Source of the DNA: Neisseria perflava
Lineage (GTDB): Bacteria > Pseudomonadota > Gammaproteobacteria > Burkholderiales > Neisseriaceae
DNA: 64,000 nucleotides
Direction: 5' to 3'
Assembly (NCBI RefSeq): GCF_024170405.1
Contig: NZ_JALJYC010000003.1
Span: forward strand, 1-64,000
The notes beneath the pieces were generated by a model. That model worked only from the letters and a program-made list of their open reading frames with translations, did not search any database and was not told the DNA's origin. Each line of letters starts with the position of its first letter. The stretch's first letter is position 1. Below are positions 15,283-22,319 of the stretch, one piece after another. The position numbers were made by a program, and so were the translations under genes.

Positions 15283-16881
15283 TTACGCATTCAGATTCAC
15301 CGCATGTTCGCGCGTTTCGTGGAACACGATGTCCGGCCAGCGCTCCTGTGTCAGGCTGAGGTTGACGCGGTTGGGGGCGAGGTAGGCGAGGTTGCCGCCC
15401 GCGTCAATCGATAGGTTGGCGGCGTTGGCTTTTTCAAACTCGGCCAGCTTTTTCTTGTCCTCGCAGGAGACCCAACGCGCCGACCAGATGGAGGCGTTGT
15501 CAAACACCGCTTCCACGCCGTATTCCGCCGCCAGGCGCGAGGTAACGACCTCAAACTGCAACACGCCGACCGCGCCCAAAATCAAATCCGCACCGCTGTG
15601 CGGTTTGAACACCTGCACCGCGCCTTCTTCGCCCAGCTGCTGCAAACCTTTTTGCAGCTGCTTGATTTTCAGCGGATTTTTAATGCGAACGCTGCGGAAC
15701 AGCTCCGGCGCGAAGAAAGGAATACCGGTAAACGCCAACTGTTCGCCTTCGGAAAAACTGTCGCCGATTTGGATGTTGCCGTGGTTGGGAATGCCGATGA
15801 TGTCGCCGGCAAAGGCTTCTTCCACCAATTCGCGGTCATGCGACATAAAGGTCACCACGCTGCTGGCGGCAATGTCGCGGTTGATACGCAGGTGTTTCAT
15901 CTTCATGCCGCGCTCGAATTTGCCCGAGCAGACGCGTAAAAAGGCAATGCGGTCGCGGTGTTTCGGGTCCATATTGGCTTGGATTTTGAACACGAAACCG
16001 GAGAATTTCTCTTCTTGCGGCTGCACCATGCGCACGGTGGCGTCGCGTTCTTTCGGCGCAGGCGCCCAATCAATCAGGGAATTGAGGATTTCCTGAATAC
16101 CGAAGTTGTTAATCGCCGAGCCGAAGAATACCGGCGTCAGTTCGCCCGCCAAAAATTCGTCCAAATCAAATTCGTTGGAAGCAGCTTGAACCAATTCGAT
16201 TTCATCGCGCAACTGTTGGATTTCCAAAGGGAAACGCTCTTCTAGAACGGGATTGTCTATACCCTTAATCACATCAAATTCGTGCGGCAGCTTCTCGCCG
16301 CCCGCTTCAAACAGATACACTTCGTCGTTCAAAATCGAATACACGCCTTTGAAGTTTTTGCCCATGCCGATTGGCCAGGTAACAGGCGCGCAGCGGATTT
16401 TGAGGATGTTTTCCACCTCGTCGAGCAGCTCCAGCGAATCGCGCACTTCGCGGTCGTATTTGTTCATAAACGTCACAATCGGCGTGTTGCGCAGACGGCA
16501 GACGTTGAGCAATTTAATGGTTTGCGCTTCCACACCCTTGGCCGCGTCGATGACCATCAGGGCGCTGTCCACGGCAGTGAGTACGCGGTAGGTGTCTTCC
16601 GAGAAATCTTGGTGACCAGGGGTGTCGAGGAGGTTGATCACGTGGTCTTTATAGTCAAACTGCATGACCGAAGAAGCCACGGAAATGCCGCGCTGTTTCT
16701 CGATTTCCATCCAGTCGGAAGTGGCGAATTTGCCGGTTTTCTTACCCTTGACTGTACCCGCGCTTTGAATCGCACCGGAAAACAGCAACAGCTTTTCGGT
16801 AAGCGTGGTTTTACCCGCGTCAGGGTGGGAAATAATGGCAAACGTGCGGCGGCGGCGCACCTGGTCTAGGATTTCGGACAT
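15283..16881 (-). CDS. prfC: Peptide chain release factor 3
   Basis: RF3 is a GTPase that removes RF1 or RF2 from the ribosome after termination. The 532-residue length is typical (E. coli 529). GTPase motifs are clear: G1 SHPDAGKTTL (about residues 18-27), the switch region GKFATSDWMEIEKQRGISV, G3 DTPGHQDF (about 86-93) and G4 NKYD (about 139-142). Domains II and III follow (for example SGFVFKIQANMDPKHRDRIA near 293-312). The gene is monocistronic, with uptake-sequence terminators on both sides. Confidence 0.96.
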   Translation of the reverse strand: MSEILDQVRRRRTFAIISHPDAGKTTLTEKLLLFSGAIQSAGTVKGKKTGKFATSDWMEIEKQRGISVASSVMQFDYKDHVINLLDTPGHQDFSEDTYRVLTAVDSALMVIDAAKGVEAQTIKLLNVCRLRNTPIVTFMNKYDREVRDSLELLDEVENILKIRCAPVTWPIGMGKNFKGVYSILNDEVYLFEAGGEKLPHEFDVIKGIDNPVLEERFPLEIQQLRDEIELVQAASNEFDLDEFLAGELTPVFFGSAINNFGIQEILNSLIDWAPAPKERDATVRMVQPQEEKFSGFVFKIQANMDPKHRDRIAFLRVCSGKFERGMKMKHLRINRDIAASSVVTFMSHDRELVEEAFAGDIIGIPNHGNIQIGDSFSEGEQLAFTGIPFFAPELFRSVRIKNPLKIKQLQKGLQQLGEEGAVQVFKPHSGADLILGAVGVLQFEVVTSRLAAEYGVEAVFDNASIWSARWVSCEDKKKLAEFEKANAANLSIDAGGNLAYLAPNRVNLSLTQERWPDIVFHETREHAVNLNA

Positions 16882-16990
16882 GGTTTCTCGATTAAGCAGT
16901 AAAACAAATCAGGCCGTTTTCAGACGGCCTGAGTGAAAAATAATGCGTGATTGTACAAAAAAATGCTTGTTTTATCAATGACGGAGCAGG

Positions 16991-17047
16991 AAAAGGCCGT
17001 CTGAAATATCCGATTACTGAGCGTAGTCGAAATATTCAGACGGCCTT
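16991..17047. terminator. DUS-flanked composite hairpin, second copy
   Basis: AAAAGGCCGTCTGAAATAT and ATATTCAGACGGCCTTA enclose CCGATTACTGAGCGTAGTCG. The inner part is nearly identical to that of the element at 12788-12840. It lies between guaA and prfC. Confidence 0.65.
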
Positions 17048-17148
17048 ACTTGCGGATAAACGCAATACATATCACCGATACGGATTTACCGTCATGCGGA
17101 CGGCAGATTTATTTTTGCAGCCGCATGATTGCAAATCGGACGAATAGC

Positions 17149-18714
17149 TTATTCCCACTCAATCGTGGCGGGCGGTTTGCCGCTCACGTCGTACACCACG
17201 CGGTTGATGCCTTTGACTTCATTAATGATACGGTTGGACACGCGGCCGAGCAGGGAGTAGGGCAGCTCCGCCCAGTGCGCGGTCATAAAGTCGCTGGTGA
17301 TGACGGCGCGCAAGGCGACGACGTAATCATAGGTGCGGCCGTCGCCCATCACGCCGACGGACTTTACCGGCAGGAACACGGCAAAGGCTTGGCTGGTGAG
17401 GTCGTACCATGAAGTGCCGTTTTCGTCTTTGGTGTTGCGCAATTCTTGGATAAAGATGTCGTCGGCCTGACGTAACAGGTCGGCGTATTCTTTTTTCACT
17501 TTACCCAAAATGCGCACGCCCAAGCCCGGGCCCGGGAAGGGATGGCGATAGACCATTTCACGCGGCAGGCCGAGCGCCACGCCCAATTCGCGTACTTCGT
17601 CTTTAAACAAATCGCGCAGCGGCTCAAGCAATTTCAGCTTCATGTCTTCCGGTAGGCCGCCGACGTTGTGGTGGGATTTGATGGCGTGGGCTTTTTTGGT
17701 TTTCGCGCCCGCGCTTTCAATCACATCAGGGTAAATCGTGCCTTGCGCCAGCCATTTGGCGTTGGTGAGTTTTTTCTCTTCCGCGTCAAAGACTTCGATA
17801 AATTCGGCGCCGATGATTTTGCGTTTTTTCTCGGGGTCGGTTTCGCCGGCCAGCTTGTCGAGGAACTGCGCTTCGGCATCGACGTGAATCACGCGCACGC
17901 CCAAGTTGCGGGCAAACATGTCCATAACCATTTTGCCTTCGTTCAGGCGCAACAGGCCGTGATCGACGAATACGCAAGTCAGCTGGTCGCCGATGGCGCG
18001 GTGAATCAGCGCGGCGGCCACGGAGGAATCCACGCCGCCGGACAAGCCTAAAATCACTTCGTCGCTGCCGACTTGCTCGCGGATTTTGGCCACGGCTTCG
18101 TCGATGTAGTTGGGCATGGTCCAAGACGGTTGCGCACCGGCAATGTCGAGCACGAAGCGGTTAATCAGCGCACGGCCTTGTTTGGTGTGGGTGACTTCGG
18201 GGTGGAACTGGATGCCGTAGAATTGTTTTTCGGCGTGTTCCATCATGGCAATCGGGCAGGACGGGGTGTCGCCGATAACGGCAAAGCCTTCCGGCAGTTT
18301 GGATACTTTGTCGCCGTGGCTCATCCACACATCCAAGGTATTCGGGGTTTCGTCGAAAATATCGCGCGTCAATTCGCTGTCGATGGTTTTCACCTGCGCG
18401 TAACCGAATTCGCGCTGGTTGCCCGGAGTAACTTCGCCGCCCAAGTGGTAGGCCATAAACTGCATGCCGTAGCAGATACCGAGCACGGGAATGCCCAAAT
18501 CGAAAATACCGGTGTCGGCCTGATAGTCGGATTCGTACACGGAATTGGGGCCGCCCGAGAGAATGATGGCCTTGGGATTGAAGGCTTTAATCTCGGCCAA
18601 AGGCATATCGAAGGAATGCAGCTCGCAGTAAACGTGGGCTTCGCGCACGCGGCGGGCGATAAGCTGGGTTACTTGCGAACCGAAATCGAGGATAAGGATT
18701 TTGTCTTGGGTCAT
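17149..18714 (-). CDS. guaA: GMP synthase (glutamine-hydrolysing)
   Basis: GuaA converts XMP to GMP using glutamine and ATP. The 521-residue protein has an N-terminal class I glutamine amidotransferase domain with the nucleophile in PVLGICYGMQFMAYH (about residue 86) and HPEVTHTKQG near 172-181. The ATP pyrophosphatase domain has the PP-loop LGLSGGVDSSVAAAL (about 223-237). The C-terminal dimerisation/XMP-binding domain ends in GKPPATIEWE. Length matches E. coli GuaA (525). The gene is monocistronic, with an inverted uptake sequence on its upstream side (18755-18800). Confidence 0.97.
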   Translation of the reverse strand: MTQDKILILDFGSQVTQLIARRVREAHVYCELHSFDMPLAEIKAFNPKAIILSGGPNSVYESDYQADTGIFDLGIPVLGICYGMQFMAYHLGGEVTPGNQREFGYAQVKTIDSELTRDIFDETPNTLDVWMSHGDKVSKLPEGFAVIGDTPSCPIAMMEHAEKQFYGIQFHPEVTHTKQGRALINRFVLDIAGAQPSWTMPNYIDEAVAKIREQVGSDEVILGLSGGVDSSVAAALIHRAIGDQLTCVFVDHGLLRLNEGKMVMDMFARNLGVRVIHVDAEAQFLDKLAGETDPEKKRKIIGAEFIEVFDAEEKKLTNAKWLAQGTIYPDVIESAGAKTKKAHAIKSHHNVGGLPEDMKLKLLEPLRDLFKDEVRELGVALGLPREMVYRHPFPGPGLGVRILGKVKKEYADLLRQADDIFIQELRNTKDENGTSWYDLTSQAFAVFLPVKSVGVMGDGRTYDYVVALRAVITSDFMTAHWAELPYSLLGRVSNRIINEVKGINRVVYDVSGKPPATIEWE

Positions 18715-18754
18715 GATGTTTTCTTGAATAAAGAAACGGTTAGGAATACGGCTC

Positions 18755-18800
18755 AGGCCGTCTGAAAACGGCGTATTGTACCATTTTTCAGACGGCCTTT
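18755..18800. terminator. Inverted DUS pair upstream of guaA
   Basis: AGGCCGTCTGAAAA and TTTTTCAGACGGCCTTT flank a 16-base loop. It lies in the guaA 5' region, so it may act as an uptake site or block read-in from the opposite strand. Confidence 0.5.
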
Positions 18801-18979
18801 ATAGGGTGTATCTATATTTCATCTGCGGCTGGATGGAATAGAACGCATGGCCGTATTTTATGGCAAATTTATCGGATGATTTTGATTTTTACTTTTAAAA
18901 GCAATCGCTAATATTAAAGATAGTTTATGCGGGTGCAAAGAATAGTTTGGAAACTTGCTTGCATGCGCAGGCGTGTGCG

Positions 18980-19015
18980 TATAATGTTTGTAGTTAAGTT
19001 ACTTTTATAGGAGGT
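18980..19015 (+). promoter_or_regulatory. -10 box and strong ribosome site of the GRP permease gene
   Basis: A perfect TATAAT lies at 18980-18985. AGGAGGT (19009-19015) is the strongest ribosome site in the window and fixes the start at 19019. No good -35 is visible at 17 bases, so an activator may be needed. Confidence 0.55.
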
Positions 19016-19018
19016 CGT

Positions 19019-19882
19019 ATGGATTTCTTCTTGGCGTTGTTACCGGCTCTGTTTTGGGGCTCGATGATTTTGTTTACCGTGTATATCGGCGGTACGGCTT
19101 ACAGCCAGCTGTTGGGGATTACCGTGGGCGCATTGTTGTTTGCCGTGGTGAACTATGCGTTTTCCGATCCGGTGATTACCACTAAAGTATTTTGGGTAGG
19201 ACTGGCTTCGGGTGCGCTGTGGTCGGTTGGGCAAATCGGGCAGTTGCAAAGCATTAAGAAACTCGGTGCGGCCACGACCATGCCGATTTCAACCGGTATG
19301 CAGCTGATTGCTACGACATTGTTCGGCGCGTTGGTGTTGTCGGAATGGCATAACGCGATGACAACCGGTTTGGGTTTGGCGGCGCTGCTGCTGATTTTGG
19401 CGGGCGTGTTTCTGACTTCGGCACGTGCGAAAAATGCCCCCAAAGATGCGGCGGGACAGGAAAACATGCGCGGGGCGCTGGTGATGTTGGCGGTATCGAC
19501 CGCCGGTTATCTGGCTTATGCGGTGTTGGCAGCATTTTTCAAGGTTAAAGGTTCGGATGCGATTTTGCCGCAAAGTATCGGTATGGTGTTGATGGCGCTG
19601 CTGCTGACGGTGAAAGAGCGGCCGTATAATAAAGATGCGTTTAAAAACATCCTGCCGGGTATTGTGTGGGCATTGGGCAGCTTTTTTATGTTTCTCGCCC
19701 AGCCGCGCGTGGGTGTGGCCATCAGCTTCTCGCTGGCGCAGGTGGCGGTGGCCATTTCGACATTGGGTTCGATTTTTATTTTGAAAGAACACAAAACGCC
19801 CGACCAAATGAAAAAAGTTATCTTGGGGATTGTGTTGATTGTTTTGGCTGCCGTGTTGTTGGGTATTGCTAAAAATTATTGA
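19019..19882 (+). CDS. GRP-family sugar permease (GlcU/RbsU-like)
   Basis: The 287-residue protein has ten hydrophobic segments in two EamA-like repeats, as in the glucose/ribose porter family of the drug/metabolite transporter superfamily. The N-terminus MDFFLALLPALFWGSMILFT and the motif ATTMPISTGMQLIATTLFGA (about residues 86-105) are family signatures. GlcU-type carriers import glucose by proton symport. An almost perfect AGGAGGT ribosome site suggests strong translation. It stands alone and ends at a strong uptake-sequence terminator. The exact sugar is not known. Confidence 0.85.
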   Translation: MDFFLALLPALFWGSMILFTVYIGGTAYSQLLGITVGALLFAVVNYAFSDPVITTKVFWVGLASGALWSVGQIGQLQSIKKLGAATTMPISTGMQLIATTLFGALVLSEWHNAMTTGLGLAALLLILAGVFLTSARAKNAPKDAAGQENMRGALVMLAVSTAGYLAYAVLAAFFKVKGSDAILPQSIGMVLMALLLTVKERPYNKDAFKNILPGIVWALGSFFMFLAQPRVGVAISFSLAQVAVAISTLGSIFILKEHKTPDQMKKVILGIVLIVLAAVLLGIAKNY

Positions 19883-19895
19883 TTTATCAGCAGAT

Positions 19896-19954
19896 AAAAA
19901 GGCCGTCTGAAAACGTATCGGGTTTAAGCATACGTTTTCAGACGGCCTTTTTTG
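19896..19954. terminator. Strong inverted DUS terminator with extended stem
   Basis: AAAAAGGCCGTCTGAAAACG extends into GTAT and pairs with ATACGTTTTCAGACGGCC, followed by six T residues. The stem is about 20 bp and should terminate in both directions. Confidence 0.8.
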
Positions 19955-19965
19955 TCGGAAGAGGT

Positions 19966-20319
19966 TTACAAACGCTCGATTTGTTTCTGGCGTTTTTCCG
20001 GCACCAAATCGCTGCGCGAGAGCAAGAGCAGGAAACCGAGCACCATCATGCCCAGCGCAATCAGCGGCGAGTAGGGAAACCAATATTGCGTGCGCAGATA
20101 CACCGCCGCGCCGATATACACCAGTATCGGGCCGGAAATAACGGACTGCTTGTTGATGCCGTCCATCACCAATACGGCGATACCGGCCACGGCCAGGCCG
20201 ATGGCAATCAGGGTGGCGGTGGCCGGCAGGATGCCGGTGGTTTTGAGAAACCAGACCGCACCGAAAATAATCAGAAACAGGGGCAGGGCAAGGGAGGCTT
20301 GTCGCACGGCGTGCTCCAA
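19966..20319 (-). CDS. Small integral membrane protein of unknown function
   Basis: The 117-residue protein has four hydrophobic helices (about residues 10-26, 32-51, 60-78 and 84-101) and a basic C-terminal tail SRSDLVPEKRQKQIERL. The start at 20319 is followed by MEHAVRQASLALPLFLIIFG. It lies downstream of smpB on the same strand with 88 bases between, including an inverted uptake-sequence pair, so it is probably transcribed alone. I do not recognise a functional family. Helix pattern and length fit small DUF-type inner-membrane proteins found in Neisseria genomes. Confidence 0.65.
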   Translation of the reverse strand: MEHAVRQASLALPLFLIIFGAVWFLKTTGILPATATLIAIGLAVAGIAVLVMDGINKQSVISGPILVYIGAAVYLRTQYWFPYSPLIALGMMVLGFLLLLSRSDLVPEKRQKQIERL

Positions 20320-20407
20320 AAAAATTCAGACGGCCTGATTATTGGGGCAATCAGGCCGTCTGAAAAGCGGGTAAAGTGCAATCTTGCGTGTGTTTGGGTA
20401 AACGGTA

Positions 20408-20854
20408 TCAGCGCACGTTTTTCATCAAACGCTGTTTCTCGCGTTTCCAATCCGCTTCTTTCAGGCTTTGGCGTTTGTCGTGTTGCTTTTTACCTTTGGC
20501 CAAACCGATGTCCATTTTGATGCGGCCCCGGTTGTAGTGCAGATTCAGCGGCACGATGGTATAACCGGCACGCTCGGTTTTGCCGATGAGCTTGTTGATT
20601 TCGGCTTGATTGAGCAATAATTTGCGCGGACGGACGGGGTCGGGTTTGACATGAGTGGAGGCGGTGGGCAGCGGCGTGATGTGGCAGCCGACCAGATAAA
20701 ACGCATCGCGCTTCCAATAGATATAGCTTTCTTTGAGCTGAACGCGTCCGGCGCGCACGGCTTTGACTTCCCAGCCTTCCAATACCAGGCCGGCTTCGAT
20801 TTGGTCTTCGATAAAGAAATCGTGAAAGGCTTTTTTATTATTGGCAATACTCAT
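20408..20854 (-). CDS. smpB: SsrA-binding protein SmpB
   Basis: SmpB binds tmRNA and brings it to stalled ribosomes for trans-translation. The 148-residue protein starts MSIANNKKAFHDFFIEDQIE and contains GLVLEGWEVKAVRAGRVQLK (about residues 23-42) and LNLHYNRGRIKMDIGLAKGK (about 99-118), the conserved oligonucleotide-binding barrel motifs. The basic C-terminal tail (KKQHDKRQSLKEADWKREKQ) is the part that enters the decoding centre. The tmRNA gene is not in the window. Length fits the family (about 150-160). Confidence 0.96.
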   Translation of the reverse strand: MSIANNKKAFHDFFIEDQIEAGLVLEGWEVKAVRAGRVQLKESYIYWKRDAFYLVGCHITPLPTASTHVKPDPVRPRKLLLNQAEINKLIGKTERAGYTIVPLNLHYNRGRIKMDIGLAKGKKQHDKRQSLKEADWKREKQRLMKNVR

Positions 20855-21212
20855 GATTCGGATTCTTTATAGAGATAGAGGGTGTTTTTCAGACGGCCTA
20901 TTTTAGCACAGGTTTTCAGGCCGTCTGAAAATGGGTAAAGTTGGCCAGCGTATGCGAAATATAACTGAGAAATTATATTTTACATACAGGTGGCTGAGCG
21001 CAGTCGAAGCCCTGCCTGCGGCTTCGACTGCGCTCAGCCACCTGATGTTTGTATGCATTTCAAAGTTTATTAGCTATAACGAAAAAACGGGCTGCTAATG
21101 AGCCGTAGGGTGCAATAGGCGGTGCACCGTATTGCACCGCGGACGGTTGGGATTGCAGCAAACATCCTCTAATCGGTACGTTACACCGCTTGAGGCGGCT
21201 AACGTCCCACGG
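20855..21212. other. Intergenic region with inverted repeats between smpB and the DUF1653 gene
   Basis: This 358-base region contains two opposed uptake sequences (about 20886-20932), a perfect 24-bp palindrome with an 8-base loop (20988-21043), and GC-rich remnants of repeated sequence including GTAGGGTGCAATAGGCGGTG (from about 21105). No coding gene is apparent. Confidence 0.6.
20988..21043. repeat. Perfect 24-bp inverted repeat, 8-base loop, GAGCGCAGTCGAAG core
   Basis: Arms 20988-21011 and 21020-21043 are exact reverse complements. The arm begins AGGTGGCTGAGCGCAGTCGA and the loop is CTGCCTGC. The core matches the inserts of the composite terminators at 12788 and 16991 (GAGCGTAGTCGAA). 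There is no T-run, so it is not a simple terminator. Confidence 0.75.
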
Positions 21213-21434
21213 CTATTCAAATGCTTTAACCAACTGGAAACGCGGCAGGCTCTGTCGGTTGATTTCCACTTCTTCGGCGAACATGGCGGCGGGGCGCACC
21301 CATAAGCCGTAATCGCCGTAGAGGGCGCGGTACACCACCATCGCTTCTTCGGTTTCGCTGTGGCGGGCGAGGCCGGTTACTTCGTATAAATTGCCTTTGT
21401 AGTGGCGGTAGATACCGGGTTTGATTGTATTCAT
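21213..21434 (-). CDS. DUF1653 domain protein
   Basis: The 73-residue protein starts MNTIKPGIYRHYKGNLYEVT, the signature of the DUF1653 family of small SH3-like barrel proteins. ARHSETEEAMVVYRALYGDY and GLWVRPAAMFAEEVEI follow. These proteins are widespread in Proteobacteria with no established role. It is followed by a palindrome-rich intergenic region and is probably monocistronic. Confidence 0.87.
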   Translation of the reverse strand: MNTIKPGIYRHYKGNLYEVTGLARHSETEEAMVVYRALYGDYGLWVRPAAMFAEEVEINRQSLPRFQLVKAFE

Positions 21435-21535
21435 GGCTTATGGATATGGCGGGAATAATAACGGCTCATTGTGACAGGCAATAAAAAATGGCGGGACAAC
21501 CCGCCATATTTTTTCGTGGTTTGCACCGCACTCGA

Positions 21536-21739
21536 TTAAGCAGCTTGAATGTTAGCAGCTTGTTTGCCTTTAGGGCCGGTGGTCACTTCGAAAGACACGC
21601 GTTGGCCTTCTTTCAGGGTTTTGAAACCATCCATGTTGATGGCTGAGAAGTGAGCGAATAAATCTTCGCCGCCTTCGTCAGGGGTAATGAAACCAAAACC
21701 TTTAGCGTCGTTGAACCATTTTACGATACCGGTTGCCAT
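21536..21739 (-). CDS. Cold-shock-domain RNA chaperone
   Basis: The 67-residue protein is a single cold-shock domain. RNP1 KGFGFITP (residues 13-20) and RNP2 EDLFAHFSAI (about 25-34) are intact. Such proteins bind single-stranded RNA and melt secondary structure. The acidic insertion DEGGEDLFAHFS is typical of the CspA/CspD group. A 5' untranslated region of about 118 bases precedes it, which is usual for cold-shock genes and may be temperature-responsive. The tail QAANIQAA has the usual hydrophobic end. Which CSP paralogue this is cannot be decided. Confidence 0.95.
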   Translation of the reverse strand: MATGIVKWFNDAKGFGFITPDEGGEDLFAHFSAINMDGFKTLKEGQRVSFEVTTGPKGKQAANIQAA

Positions 21740-21863
21740 TAGAACTTCCTATACTTTAAAAAATTAACAAAAACAGCAAATAAGGCAATGCGTAAAACGT
21801 AGAAGTTTCGAGTTTCTCCCAAAACACTTATGCTTATTCGAGTGCCGACTCTGCTTAACCGTC

Positions 21864-21892
21864 TTTTTACATTTGTTAAAGGCAAACGTCAA
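21864..21892 (-). promoter_or_regulatory. Promoter of the cold-shock gene
   Basis: On the minus strand, TTGACG (21887-21892), a 17-base spacer and TAAAAA (21864-21869) are present. Transcription would start near 21857, giving a leader of about 118 bases. Confidence 0.6.
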
Positions 21893-22000
21893 GCAATGAT
21901 TGGGAAAAATCGAATTTTTTATTAAAATAAACCAAAAAACAACAAAATCGTCCCCATATGGGAGACAATCAGGCTGAATATCACGGAAGTTAATGTATAA

Positions 22001-22315
22001 ATGAATACCCCTAATACCGGCCGCGAGTCGGATACCCTGTTGGACGAGCGCCTACGCATGCAGCCGCCCAAACGCTACGGCGTGTTTTTGCTCAACGACG
22101 ATTACACCACCATGGAATTTGTGGTGGAAGTGTTAACCGAAATTTTCATGCTCGGCCAAGAGCAGGCGGTGGCGGTGATGCTGCTGGTGCACCACGAAGG
22201 CAAGGGCTTGTGCGGCACTTATACCCGCGACATCGCCCTGACCAAACAACAACAAGTCATGCAGCGCGCCCAGGCCGAAGGCCATCCGCTGCAATGCACC
22301 GTCGAGGAGGTTTAA
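22001..22315 (+). CDS. clpS: ClpS, ClpA adaptor for N-degron substrates
   Basis: ClpS binds proteins with N-degrons (Leu, Phe, Trp, Tyr at the N-terminus) and delivers them to ClpAP. The 104-residue protein has the conserved core PKRYGVFLLNDDYTTMEFVV (about residues 24-43), which builds the N-degron pocket, and VHHEGKGLCGTYTRDIA (about 67-83). The N-terminal tail needed for delivery is about 20 residues. clpA begins four bases after its stop with a GGAGG ribosome site, so both are co-expressed, as in most Proteobacteria. Confidence 0.96.
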   Translation: MNTPNTGRESDTLLDERLRMQPPKRYGVFLLNDDYTTMEFVVEVLTEIFMLGQEQAVAVMLLVHHEGKGLCGTYTRDIALTKQQQVMQRAQAEGHPLQCTVEEV

Positions 22316-22319
22316 AGCC

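Larger units (their letters stand above)
18715..19018. other. Intergenic region between divergent guaA and the GRP sugar permease gene
   Basis: The gap holds an inverted uptake-sequence pair (18755-18800) on the guaA side, an AT-rich stretch, and the promoter and ribosome site of the sugar permease gene. I saw no additional gene. Confidence 0.55.
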
